A stretch of DNA of 49,340 bases from an uncultured Clostridium sp. (GTDB lineage: Bacteria; Bacillota; Clostridia; Lachnospirales; Lachnospiraceae): NCBI GenBank assembly GCA_947644195.1, contig CANRZB010000027.1:1-49340 (forward strand), in the 5' to 3' direction. Positions 14,898 through 23,212 of the stretch are shown here, piece after piece. Positions within the stretch are counted from its first letter, which is position 1. Each line of letters opens with the position of its first letter. The notes beneath the pieces were generated by a model. That model was not told the DNA's origin, did no database searches, and saw only the letters and a list, made by a program, of their open reading frames with translations. The translations under genes were made by a program, and so were the position numbers.

Positions 14898-16630
14898 TTT
14901 TCGCTTGCCTCCCTTTCTAAAATCATATCATTTAACGCATTGCCCGGTGGAACCATTGGCATGACGTTTTCTTCCCGTTCTATGATAAATTCAATGACCG
15001 TAGGAACTTTAGGTGTATTCTTGGCGGTTTGAAACGCTGCTGCAATTTCTTCTGCCGAAGTAACACGAATGGCCTTTGCGCCGTAGCTTTCCGCTAATTT
15101 CATAAAATCAGGTGTATATTCCGGGCAATTTCCGCCTGGAGAATTGCAACTGTTCTGGCAGCTTTTTCGGTAGCGCAGACAAGTGCAGGAATACCGTTTG
15201 TCAAAGAACATCTCCTGCCACTGTCTTACATTACCTAAATAGCCGTTGTTAAAAATACAGATGATAATAGGTAATTCGTAGACAATCGCCGTTGCCATTT
15301 CCTGAATATTCATCTGCATGCCGCCGTCGCCAGAGATGACGATGACGTCTTTGGAAGGGTTACCGATTTTTGCGCCAATGGCAGCTGGTAAACCGTAGCC
15401 CATGGTTCCTAATCCGCCCGAAGTCAGCATTTGTTTATTTTCATCAATGCTCAGAAATTGTGTCGTCCACAACTGGTTCTGTCCAACATCCGTAGCGACA
15501 ATCGAATGTTCAAATGTATGGTTGATTTCTTTGATTATTTTTTCCGGTGTCAAGCCCTCTGTTTTCATTGTGATGGGATACATGGTTTTCCATTGCTTGA
15601 TTTGGTCGGACCATTCCTGGATATCCAGTGGATGTGCTTTCTCTAACAATGCGCAAATGGCTGTTTTGGCGTCTCCAACGATAGGAATATTGACCGCAAT
15701 ATTGCGGGAAATGGAAGCTGGGTCAACATCTACGTGAATTATCGTCGCATGGGTTGCAAATTCTTCGATCTTTCCGGTAATGCGGTCATTAAATCGAGTG
15801 CCGATGGAAAAGAGGACATCACATTGGCTGACTGCAGTATTAGCGGCATAGCTGCCATGGATACCGATATTTCCGACATAGCGTTCGTGCGATGTAGGAA
15901 TGGCTCCTTTGCCCATAATGGTAGTTATCACGGGAACTCCGGTAATTTCTGCAAGCTGCTGCATTTCTTTGTTTGCCCGGCTGATCGGGACTCCCCCTCC
16001 AATCAAAAAGACGGGTCTTTTGGCATTGTGCAGGGTTTCCATTGCTTTCTTGACCTGCCCGGCATGTACCGAAGTATTTGGCTTATACCCTCTGATTTCC
16101 ACTTTTCCGGGATATTCATCACTGCCGTATTCCCGTTGGATATCTTTTGGTAGATCGACCAAAACGACCCCCGGTTTACCAGATTTTGCAATATAAAAAG
16201 CCCTCTTGATGACGGTTGCCAGATCTTCTCGTTTTCGTACAGTGACAGCATATTTGCAGATATTTCTGGTAATTCCTACAATGTCGACCTCCTGAAATGC
16301 ATCATTTCCAATCAAATCCGTAGGCACCTGTCCAGTAAAACAAACCAAAGGGACACTGTCGTAGTTTGCTGTTGCAATTCCTGTCACTAAATTGGTAGCG
16401 CCGGGACCACTTGTTACTAAGCACACTCCGACTTTGCCAGTGGAACGCGCATATCCGTCTGCTGCATGAATGAGACCCTGCTCATGGCGCGGCAGAATTA
16501 CATCAATATCCTCCGTGCCATACAATGCGTTAAACAAATCGACTGCCTGGCCGCCCGGATAGGCAAATAATGTGTCTACTCGTTCTTCTTTGAGCGCTTT
16601 TACAAATAGTTCTGCTCCTGTGATGTCCAT
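14894..16630 (-). CDS. ilvB: Acetolactate synthase large (catalytic) subunit
   Basis: A 578-aa ThDP enzyme making acetolactate or acetohydroxybutyrate from pyruvate. Seen: the catalytic Glu region (AYPGGQAVDLFNAL), LPRHEQGLIHAADGYARSTG, and the ThDP/Mg motif VISGDGGMQMNIQEM with the later NNGYLG. Around residues 480-502 the usual short segment after the RQWQEMFF motif is replaced by a cysteine-rich insert with five Cys (SCTCLRYRKSC, then QNSC and GGNCPEY), which I recall from other Clostridia and which may hold a metal or cluster. RBS ggaggt before ATG. It lies 29 bases after the tetR gene and just ahead of ilvN. Confidence 0.95.
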   Translation of the reverse strand: MDITGAELFVKALKEERVDTLFAYPGGQAVDLFNALYGTEDIDVILPRHEQGLIHAADGYARSTGKVGVCLVTSGPGATNLVTGIATANYDSVPLVCFTGQVPTDLIGNDAFQEVDIVGITRNICKYAVTVRKREDLATVIKRAFYIAKSGKPGVVLVDLPKDIQREYGSDEYPGKVEIRGYKPNTSVHAGQVKKAMETLHNAKRPVFLIGGGVPISRANKEMQQLAEITGVPVITTIMGKGAIPTSHERYVGNIGIHGSYAANTAVSQCDVLFSIGTRFNDRITGKIEEFATHATIIHVDVDPASISRNIAVNIPIVGDAKTAICALLEKAHPLDIQEWSDQIKQWKTMYPITMKTEGLTPEKIIKEINHTFEHSIVATDVGQNQLWTTQFLSIDENKQMLTSGGLGTMGYGLPAAIGAKIGNPSKDVIVISGDGGMQMNIQEMATAIVYELPIIICIFNNGYLGNVRQWQEMFFDKRYSCTCLRYRKSCQNSCNSPGGNCPEYTPDFMKLAESYGAKAIRVTSAEEIAAAFQTAKNTPKVPTVIEFIIEREENVMPMVPPGNALNDMILEREASEK

Positions 16631-16659
16631 ATTGTTACCTCCTGATATAGATACTTGAT

Positions 16660-17262
16660 TTATGTCAATGCGTTAATGTTTCTTTGTGGTTTTTCCAAGC
16701 CTTTTACAAATGTCTTGACGCTGGATTTAATAAATTCTTTCTGGCTTGTTGCCGTAAGATTATCTTCAAAGGATGCTTTTAAAAATGTATATCCAAAAGT
16801 CGAAGAAAATATGGTGAGTGCCAAATTTTCCAGATCATCGGATTCCATTTTCCCCATTTCTCTCATTTTATAAAAATAATCCGTTAAAGAAGTGAGAAAT
16901 GCCAGTGGCACTTTCATGATGTAAGGTGCTGTCTCATGATATAGCTGGGGTGCCCTTAGACCAATGGACAGTTTCACGAAATCTGGTGTGATCTGATCCA
17001 TATAGGCGTTCATAAACATTTCTAAATCTGGCTCCAATTCCCATTGCAGGTTCTGGAAAAGTGCAGGCGTGACGTTTGCTCTCCATTTCTCCTGAGAAAC
17101 GCCCTGCATGACAATGTCTTTTTTTCCTGGAAACTTACGGAACAGAGTACATTCATTTACTCCCGCCAAATGTGCAATATCTTTGGTCGTGGTAGCGGCA
17201 TAGCCCTTATCGCGAATCAGTGACATTGTTGCATCAATGATTTTCTGGCTGGTATCATCCAT
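16660..17262 (-). CDS. TetR-family transcriptional regulator
   Basis: A 200-aa regulator. The N-terminal HTH is typical (KIIDATMSLIRDKGYAATTTKDIA, VNECTLFRKFPGKKDIV), followed by a helical ligand-binding domain. I start it at the ATG at 17262, preceded by AGGGGGTG; the longer frame has no RBS. It is the first gene of tetR-ilvB-ilvN, all on the minus strand with a 29-base gap, an unusual place for a TetR gene. It may regulate its own operon and the divergent gene at 17450, since GCTATCAT occurs near both promoters. Confidence 0.88.
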   Translation of the reverse strand: MDDTSQKIIDATMSLIRDKGYAATTTKDIAHLAGVNECTLFRKFPGKKDIVMQGVSQEKWRANVTPALFQNLQWELEPDLEMFMNAYMDQITPDFVKLSIGLRAPQLYHETAPYIMKVPLAFLTSLTDYFYKMREMGKMESDDLENLALTIFSSTFGYTFLKASFEDNLTATSQKEFIKSSVKTFVKGLEKPQRNINALT

Positions 17263-17293
17263 GTGTTCACCCCCTATGCAAGTGTTCGCTATC

Positions 17294-17322
17294 ATTCTAT
17301 TGGATTTTAATGCATAAGTCAA
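17294..17322 (-). promoter_or_regulatory. Promoter of the tetR-ilvBN operon
   Basis: Read on the minus strand: TTGACT (17322-17317), 17-base spacer, TAGAAT (17299-17294). Transcription would start about 25-30 bases before the tetR ATG, so there is no room for a T-box or a long leader attenuator. Confidence 0.75.
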
Positions 17323-17338
17323 CAAAAATAGTTTTTCG

Positions 17339-17367
17339 TTGTGGATTTAGCGGGTATGTGCTATCAT
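17339..17367 (+). promoter_or_regulatory. Divergent promoter for the small membrane protein and abfA
   Basis: TTGTGG at 17339-17344, 17-base spacer, TATCAT at 17362-17367. The octamer GCTATCAT covers the -10 here (17360-17367) and recurs at 17288-17295 next to the -10 of the leftward promoter, a possible shared regulator site. Confidence 0.5.
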
Positions 17368-17449
17368 AGATCTAATTTAATGGTTGTTTATTCTCTGTAC
17401 ATAGAATGGGACAATGGGGTTGAGATAGGAGGAAGCAGGAGGTATTTGT

Positions 17450-17731
17450 ATGGAATTCGTCTTTGAATTATTGTTTGAGATTATTATAGAAGGGACGTTG
17501 GATCTGGGGACTTCGAGAAAAGTGCCGATGGCGTTTCGAATACTGGCGCTGATTGCATTTCTGGTGCTGTATGTGGGAATTGCCGGCCTATTGTTATTCT
17601 ACGGTGTAGATGCTTTTCGTTCCAATGATGTATTTGGAGGATGTCTTTGCGTTTTGGTAGGGCTTGGCATTGTGATTGGCTGTATCTATATGATCATCAA
17701 AAGATTTCAAAGAGGCCAGGTTACAGAATAA
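17450..17731 (+). CDS. Small membrane protein with two membrane segments
   Basis: A 93-aa protein starting MEFVFELLFEIIIEG, followed by a polar turn and two hydrophobic segments (about 27-50 and 60-83) with a basic tail. Similar small proteins with the same FELLFE start are common in Clostridia, with no known function. The start has a purine-rich RBS (aggaggaagcagg) upstream. It precedes abfA by 103 bases in the same direction and may be cotranscribed with it. Confidence 0.75.
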   Translation: MEFVFELLFEIIIEGTLDLGTSRKVPMAFRILALIAFLVLYVGIAGLLLFYGVDAFRSNDVFGGCLCVLVGLGIVIGCIYMIIKRFQRGQVTE

Positions 17732-17834
17732 ATGGTAATGGATGGAATGTTTTGCTTCTCACAGTACGGTGCAGAGGTAGATATTTCATTGAAAGAGATA
17801 CTTTTTCTAAGGAAAGGAACAGGAGGTTGGATGA

Positions 17835-19343
17835 TTGAAAAAAGTAACATTAAAAATTGACACGGAGCGCAGAAAAAGCAGGATTGCGCCTGAAATTTAT
17901 GGGCAGTTTTCGGAGCATTTGGGCAGATGTATTTATGAGGGAATCTATGTGGGCGAAGATTCCAAGATTCCGAATATTAATGGGATGAGAACGGATGTTG
18001 TGGAGGCGCTGCGTAACATTCATCTTCCGGTATTGCGTTGGCCGGGTGGATGTTTTGCGGATGAATACCATTGGAAAGATGGTGTTGGTCCAAAGGAAAA
18101 GAGGAAGGCGATTGTCAATAAAAATTGGGGTGGCGTGGTTGAAACCAATCACTTTGGAACCCATGAATTTATGGAGTTATGTGGACAAATTGGGTGTGAA
18201 CCCTATATTGCCCTAAATATGGGGAGCGGTACGGTGCAGGAGGCAGCAGACTGGATTGAATATATGACATTTGATGGAGAGTCAGAACTGACACTGCAGA
18301 GACAGAGTAATGGCAGGGAAAAGCCATGGAAGTTGAAATATCTGGGTGTGGGCAATGAAAATTGGGGGTGTGGTGGTTCGATGCGCCCGGAATATTATGC
18401 AGACAATTATCGGAGATATCACACTTTTTGCCGGGACATGAGTGGCAATCAATTATTTCCAGTTGCCTGTGGGCCAAATGCGGATGATTATCATTGGACC
18501 GACGTGATTATGCCATTATTAAAGGATCATACGAAAGCGATTAGTCTGCATTACTATACACTCCCAACGGGAAATTGGGAGCATAAAGGAAGTTCCACAG
18601 AATTTGATGAGAAGGAATATTACCAGACTATTCAGCAAACATTGCGCATGGAGGAAATTATTTCCAGGCACTTGAAAATTATGGATTATCATGATCCAAA
18701 GCAGCAGGTTAGATTGATCGTGGATGAATGGGGAACCTGGTATGATGTAGAGCCGGGAACACATCCGGGATTTTTGTACCAGCAGAATACTATGCGGGAT
18801 GCGATCGTAGCCGCCATTAATTTAAACTTATTTAATAAGCATTGCGACAGAATTATTATGGCAAATATTGCACAGGTGGTCAACGTACTACAGGCAGTTA
18901 TTTTAACCGAGGGACTTCAGATGGTTAAAACGCCGACCTATGAAGTTTTTGACTTGTTCCAGAATCATCAAAATCAGATATTGGTGGATAGTGTTATCGG
19001 CCAGGATCAGGATGGAACGGAGGGCGTGAAGGTACCGGTATTATCAGAATCTGTGTCCGTGTCCGGAGATGAGGCAGAACGGGTTGTTACCATAACCTTA
19101 TCCAATGCTTCGCTGCATGAGGATTATCAGGTGGCTGTCAACCTGCCTGTTGGACAGAAATTTGCAGGACAGGCAGAAATGGCATTACTAACAGGTGAGG
19201 TGCATGACCATAATACCTTTGAAGAACCGGATAAGATAACACAGTCTCGGCGTGAAGAGTGTTGGGAGGGAAACCAGGCAGTAGTGATGTTGCCAGCTTG
19301 TAGTGTATTGCGTATTATTTGCCCGATAATTTGTGAAGAATAA
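17835..19343 (+). CDS. abfA: GH51 alpha-L-arabinofuranosidase, intracellular
   Basis: A 502-aa enzyme removing arabinofuranosyl groups from arabinoxylan or arabinan oligosaccharides. The GH51 barrel has [13 protein letters not shown], the acid/base E175 in [11 protein letters not shown], and the nucleophile E298 in [10 protein letters not shown]; the C-terminal beta-sandwich follows to residue 502. Length and motifs are normal and there is no signal peptide, so it works on imported oligosaccharides. The start is a TTG at 17835, eight bases after AGGAGG (17821-17826); the nearby ATG at 17831 is out of frame. A TTG start suggests modest translation. Confidence 0.95.
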   Translation: MKKVTLKIDTERRKSRIAPEIYGQFSEHLGRCIYEGIYVGEDSKIPNINGMRTDVVEALRNIHLPVLRWPGGCFADEYHWKDGVGPKEKRKAIVNKNWGGVVETNHFGTHEFMELCGQIGCEPYIALNMGSGTVQEAADWIEYMTFDGESELTLQRQSNGREKPWKLKYLGVGNENWGCGGSMRPEYYADNYRRYHTFCRDMSGNQLFPVACGPNADDYHWTDVIMPLLKDHTKAISLHYYTLPTGNWEHKGSSTEFDEKEYYQTIQQTLRMEEIISRHLKIMDYHDPKQQVRLIVDEWGTWYDVEPGTHPGFLYQQNTMRDAIVAAINLNLFNKHCDRIIMANIAQVVNVLQAVILTEGLQMVKTPTYEVFDLFQNHQNQILVDSVIGQDQDGTEGVKVPVLSESVSVSGDEAERVVTITLSNASLHEDYQVAVNLPVGQKFAGQAEMALLTGEVHDHNTFEEPDKITQSRREECWEGNQAVVMLPACSVLRIICPIICEE

Positions 19344-19435
19344 ATACGTTTTGCAAAAATAAATGTGTATCCTATTGGAAAGTGGATCTTGGAACATGCG
19401 ATTCCGTTAATAGTGGCTGCATGCACGAGTGATAC

Positions 19436-19457
19436 AGTGTCCATAAAAGAGGACACT
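19436..19457 (+). promoter_or_regulatory. Hairpin around the RBS of the Cys-rich protein gene
   Basis: AGTGTCC (19436-19442) pairs perfectly with GGACACT (19451-19457). The RBS AAAGAGGA (19446-19453) lies in the loop and 3' arm. It may reduce initiation at 19463. Confidence 0.35.
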
Positions 19458-19462
19458 ATGAA

Positions 19463-19735
19463 ATGGGGATCAGGATGGATCAGAACAGAAAGCCTTGCAC
19501 CCGTTGTCTTTTGCGTGATATGGGGGAGGAAGAAGCTTACCGCATTTTCAAACGATATCTGGACAGTTTTGACGAGGAAATACGGACGGAGAAAGAAGAA
19601 TATGAAAGGCGGTTGAGGCAATGCAAACAATGTGACAGCCTCAGGGATGGAATTTGCGGAAAATGTGGCTGTTATGTGGAAGCCAGGGCATTGCTCCAGG
19701 AGGGTACTTGTCCTCACGAAGAACCCCGCTGGTAG
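19463..19735 (+). CDS. Small Cys-rich protein (DUF6171-like)
   Basis: A 90-aa soluble protein with cysteines in pairs: PCTRC near the start, CKQC in the middle, then CGKCGC and a last Cys near the end, likely one or two zinc sites. The layout CTRCLLRDMGEEEAY followed by a charged helix matches the DUF6171 type, function unknown. Two in-frame ATGs (19463 and 19475); the first is nine bases after AAAGAGGA. It lies between abfA and a convergent lipoprotein gene. Confidence 0.7.
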   Translation: MGIRMDQNRKPCTRCLLRDMGEEEAYRIFKRYLDSFDEEIRTEKEEYERRLRQCKQCDSLRDGICGKCGCYVEARALLQEGTCPHEEPRW

Positions 19736-19797
19736 ATTGGGTAGTCTTTGTTGCAAAAACCATGTATCCGACCGTAGTTTGAATCGTAGATTATTTT

Positions 19798-20514
19798 TCA
19801 ATCGTCTGCCGAAGATGGAGAGATAGCGAACAAGTTGCGATTTGCTTCTGTGTTCATTACAAAAGAAATGTGATCTAAGTTTCCTAATTGATACTGCCCT
19901 TCAATTTCTTCCGCAGAACAGGGTTCGTTATTTAAAGTGTACTCTGTTTCGCCGGCCTTATCGCCAGAATCACATCTTTGCCAAAACGCTTCCCTGATTT
20001 TACGGATTTGGTTGTTTTCTATTTTGTATTCGATCAACGTATATGGCATATATCCATTTCCAGATTCCTCATCTTGATATCCTGGGCCACCGCGGAAAAA
20101 TACATAAGTGTTTCTGGCAGGCTGGGGGTATAGGCCGCCATATGCGGGATAGGGCTCGTCAGGGCCTTCTAATTTTATGACATTTCCATTTTCATAGGTA
20201 TAATATATTCTTGCAGATAGGACGTTGTGCGTTTCGGCTATGATCAGTTCCGGGATCCCATTGGAATCTAGGTCATTAATAGCAAAATGGGTTTTTTCAA
20301 GTTGCTTATCTTCATTATTATATTTTTTCTGGGAGAGGATATTGAAGTATTCTTGAAGGGCCAGTTTTTTATGGTCTGGTGTGGCTTTTGGTGTTGCTAC
20401 CGTCTCTTGCTGATTTTTTAAATTTACTGTTTTGTCTGTTTTCTTTGTTTCACATCCTGCCAAGGAAAAACAAAAATTTATTGACAAAATTAATAGAATA
20501 ATCGTTTTCTTCAT
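19798..20514 (-). CDS. Lipoprotein with FG-GAP-like domain
   Basis: A 238-aa protein with a lipoprotein signal (hydrophobic core then SLAGCET, C21). After a Thr/Lys-rich linker the domain contains FAINDLDSNGIPELII, the DxDxNGIPEL calcium-loop motif of FG-GAP-like secreted proteins, and strands with aromatic turns. Function unknown; such proteins are common in Clostridia and usually sit on the outer face of the membrane. RBS GGGGACA before the ATG. A promoter on the minus strand near 20555-20580 (TTGAAC, then TACATT) is plausible. Convergent with the Cys-rich gene. Confidence 0.8.
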   Translation of the reverse strand: MKKTIILLILSINFCFSLAGCETKKTDKTVNLKNQQETVATPKATPDHKKLALQEYFNILSQKKYNNEDKQLEKTHFAINDLDSNGIPELIIAETHNVLSARIYYTYENGNVIKLEGPDEPYPAYGGLYPQPARNTYVFFRGGPGYQDEESGNGYMPYTLIEYKIENNQIRKIREAFWQRCDSGDKAGETEYTLNNEPCSAEEIEGQYQLGNLDHISFVMNTEANRNLFAISPSSADD

Positions 20515-20522
20515 ATCTTGTC

Positions 20523-20720
20523 CCCTTTTTCTCCGCTCTCTCTAATGTACTGGCCCGTTCCTATCTCGTTCAATGGCTTGCCTGGCTTTCCATCGGTTAC
20601 GTGTCGGTCAATGACATCATTAATATTATATTGGAGAAAAAGATGCTTGACAAGACAGACTTCGATATGTACTATAATACTACCTTGTCTTTTCCCGGAT
20701 GTAAGGAATTGTCAAAGTAA
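20523..20720 (+). pseudogene. 3' relic of an unidentified gene
   Basis: An open frame runs from about 20523 to the TAA at 20718-20720 and reads like a real protein end: SNVLARSYLVQWLAWLSIGY, then NDIINIILEKKMLDKTDFD and MYYNTTLSFPGCKELSK. There is no start upstream; the frame runs into the divergent lipoprotein's start region. I do not recognise the family. It is most likely the 3' remnant of a gene lost when neighbouring DNA was rearranged. Confidence 0.4.
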
Positions 20721-20932
20721 TAATAATTGATTTAAGGGGGATTTTGCATGTTAAATGTGGTTGTAATGGAGAAAATTGCAAATTAAATATTGCAAGGGTA
20801 ATTTTTAGCCTCATGTCAAGATGGCTTGTATGGATGCGCTAGAAGTATGCCCATTTGTTGACGGTTAAACTGTCGACATATTTCGCCTTACAATTGCTTC
20901 ATACTGTAGAATCTTTTTTGGAATAATAGTAG

Positions 20933-20957
20933 CATGGCTGTATGGCCATGTTTTTTT
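20933..20957 (+). terminator. Terminator-like hairpin with T run
   Basis: CATGGC (20933-20938) pairs with GCCATG (20945-20950) over a 6-base loop, followed by seven T. The T run is at the same time the outer end of the next hairpin, so the two structures compete. Confidence 0.5.
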
Positions 20958-20993
20958 GTTTTCTAGGAACATTCTTCCTAGAAAGCAAAAAAA
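20951..20993. repeat. Long near-perfect inverted repeat
   Basis: The 19-base arm at 20951-20969 is the inverted copy of 20975-20993 except for one G-T mismatch, with a 5-base loop. Outer T7/A7 runs on both sides of a TTTCTAGGAA core make it look like a bidirectional terminator, although no gene ends here on either strand except the relic. Confidence 0.7.
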
Positions 20994-20997
20994 CACT

Positions 20998-21081
20998 CCA
21001 TATGGATGCGCAACTCGCGGAAAGGAAGTACATTGCTTTGCAATCCGCTCGTGCGCTAGAGTTTCGCGCAGCGAAACTCTA
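20998..21081. repeat. Intergenic palindromic repeat, copy 1
   Basis: It starts with GGATGCGCAACTCGCGG and ends with TAGAGTTTCGC (21057-21067), a 3-base loop and a perfect inverted copy GCGAAACTCTA (21071-21081). The same order of blocks (GGATGCGCACTCGCG, then a CG-rich middle, then AGAGTTTC ... GAAACTCT) occurs at 43255-43363. It is likely a dispersed, non-coding genomic repeat, perhaps a MITE-like or REP-like element. Confidence 0.6.
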
Positions 21082-21170
21082 TGTTTCTTTCTTTGATTTT
21101 ATAAGCAGTAAGGCGAACGGAGGAAAATGTTTTAGTATTGTTTATGAATAAGCAGAGGAGAATAAGAGAG

Positions 21171-23075
21171 ATGAATATGGAAAAGCAAATAGAGTTTCAT
21201 CAAATCAAAGAAATGTGGATCCATCAGGCAATGACAGAATGGGCGAAAGAGAAGATCAGAAAAGTGTCTTTCTATCTGGAGGAAAAGGAATTGAGAAAGG
21301 AGCTAAAAGACACTACGGATAGCAGAGATCTTCTGGAAAAGCTGGGGACTCCGCCGTTACAGAATCTGGAGGAAATGAAAGAGGTCATGATGGCTGCTGA
21401 GAAAGGGGATTGCCTGACGCCATATCAATTGGAACGGGTGGAGAAGGTATTGGTGGTAATCCGAAGATTAAAAGATTATTTGAATCGAGGAAAAAGGTAC
21501 AACAATTCTTTGGCGTATTATGAAGAAAACCTGGATGCCGCTGATGCACTGAAGGAGGAAATCGCAAAGCAGATCCGAGGAGGTGCTGTGGATGATTATG
21601 CTTCCAAGGAACTTGCCCAGATTCGAAAGCAGATGATGAAGTGCGAGGAACAGATGAAACAAAAGGCGGAACAGGTCATGCGTTCCCATCGGGAATGTAT
21701 GGCGGATCAATATTGTACGATGCGGGGCGGCAGAATATGCGTACCTGTGAAAAAAGATTGTAAACTAAAAATTTCTGGGAGTGTCATTGATAAGTCTGCT
21801 ACCGGAAATACATTTTTCATGGAACCGTCTGGTGTTGCAAAGTATTACGAGGAATTACAGTTACTTAAGATACAGGAAGAAAATGAGGTTTACCGTATTT
21901 TATATACTTTGACAGCTATGGTTGCAGAATCAGCTACCGTCCTGTATGAGAATATTTCAATGGTGGAAAAATTAGACTTTATTTTTTCCAAGGGTAAACT
22001 GAGTATGGATATGAAGGCGGTGGAACCTTCGATCAATACGGGGCGCAAAATTGTTTTGAGGGACGCCAGACATCCTTTGATGGATGCGAAAACCAATGTT
22101 CCTTTACAGTTTGAGATGGGAGAAGAAATTCGGGGAATTGTAATTACAGGACCTAATACGGGGGGGAAGACCGTGGCGATCAAGACCGTGATGCTTACCT
22201 GTATCATGGCGCAGTGTGGACTGCATGTTACCTGCAAAGAAGCGGATATTTGTATGAACAGTTCTTATCTTTGCGATATCGGGGACGGGCAGGATCTTGC
22301 CGAAAATTTATCTACCTTTTCCGCCCATATTAGGAATGTATTGGATGTACTAGCGGAAGTAAACCAGAACAGCCTGGTCATCATGGATGAGCTGGGTTCC
22401 GGTACGGATCCCTTGGAAGGCATGGGGATTGCGATTGCCATTTTGGAAGAATTGAAAAAGAGCGGGTCAAATTTCTTGGTTACAACGCATTATCCAGAGG
22501 TAAAGGAATATGCAGACCAGACCCAGGGTATTGTCAATGCCCGGATGACATTTGACCAAGAAACATTGAAACCTACCTATCAAATGGTAATTGGCGAATC
22601 CGGGGAGAGTTGTGCTTTTTATATTGCGGATAAACTGGGCATGCCAAACGATATGCTAAAGATTGCATTGGAAGCGGCATATGGTGAGGAAGCAGCAAAT
22701 ATGTACCATTTTCAAAAGGAAGACGCCTTGTTGAAAAAAAGAAACACGGGAAAAATTACGAAACAGAAAAAAACGAGCAGTCATGCCAAATTAAGGCTAA
22801 AATATCATCGTGGAGATAGTGTGATGATTTACCCGGATCGGAAGATTGGAATTGTATGCGAACCCATCAATGAAAAAGGGGTGCTAAGGGTACAGCTGCC
22901 TGGAAAAAAGATCTGGATTAATCATAAGAGAGTAAAACTGCATGTCGCAGCGACAGAATTATATCCGGAGGATTATGATTTTTCTATCCTATTTGAAACT
23001 GTTGAAAATAGAAAGATGCAGCATGAGATGAACAGAAAATATACGGAGAAAGTAATACGATATAAAGATGACTGA
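21171..23075 (+). CDS. MutS2-like ATPase lacking the Smr nuclease domain
   Basis: A 634-aa MutS-family ATPase. Coiled-coil core (about 60-290), then Walker A GPNTGGKTVAIKT (about 327-339) and Walker B LVIMDELGSGTD with the downstream LVTTHYPEVKEY, as in MutS2. The C-terminus ends with a short KOW-like segment (GDSVMIYPDRKIGIVCEP) and a helix, without the Smr endonuclease domain of full MutS2 (about 780 aa). It therefore could bind branched DNA or stalled ribosomes without cutting. I start at the ATG 21171 (GAGGAG at 21155-21160); a TTG at 21138 gives a longer frame. The next gene is 137 bases downstream. Confidence 0.85.
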   Translation: MNMEKQIEFHQIKEMWIHQAMTEWAKEKIRKVSFYLEEKELRKELKDTTDSRDLLEKLGTPPLQNLEEMKEVMMAAEKGDCLTPYQLERVEKVLVVIRRLKDYLNRGKRYNNSLAYYEENLDAADALKEEIAKQIRGGAVDDYASKELAQIRKQMMKCEEQMKQKAEQVMRSHRECMADQYCTMRGGRICVPVKKDCKLKISGSVIDKSATGNTFFMEPSGVAKYYEELQLLKIQEENEVYRILYTLTAMVAESATVLYENISMVEKLDFIFSKGKLSMDMKAVEPSINTGRKIVLRDARHPLMDAKTNVPLQFEMGEEIRGIVITGPNTGGKTVAIKTVMLTCIMAQCGLHVTCKEADICMNSSYLCDIGDGQDLAENLSTFSAHIRNVLDVLAEVNQNSLVIMDELGSGTDPLEGMGIAIAILEELKKSGSNFLVTTHYPEVKEYADQTQGIVNARMTFDQETLKPTYQMVIGESGESCAFYIADKLGMPNDMLKIALEAAYGEEAANMYHFQKEDALLKKRNTGKITKQKKTSSHAKLRLKYHRGDSVMIYPDRKIGIVCEPINEKGVLRVQLPGKKIWINHKRVKLHVAATELYPEDYDFSILFETVENRKMQHEMNRKYTEKVIRYKDD

Positions 23076-23212
23076 TAATAGCGTTATTGGCATTGATGAC
23101 AAACCGGATGTCCGAAAAAGAGTATAGGCATATGCCAAACGGATCATACTATGATTCTGGGAGATTTTGTTTTATTTACTCAAGGTGGGGTTTTTGGATA
23201 GGAGGGAAAATA

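Noticed and set aside
17263-17330. T-box or leader attenuator for ilvBN
   Set aside because: The promoter is only about 30 bases before tetR; there is no space for a T-box, and no Leu/Val/Ile-rich leader peptide is seen.
19127-19801. A 224-codon minus-strand ORF over the abfA end and the Cys-rich gene
   Set aside because: It lies opposite two genes with clear domains; its sequence has no recognisable pattern or RBS.
20640-20700. TTGACA ... TATAAT as a promoter at 20647-20678
   Set aside because: The spacer is 20 bases, too long for SigA, and the bases lie inside the protein-like relic.
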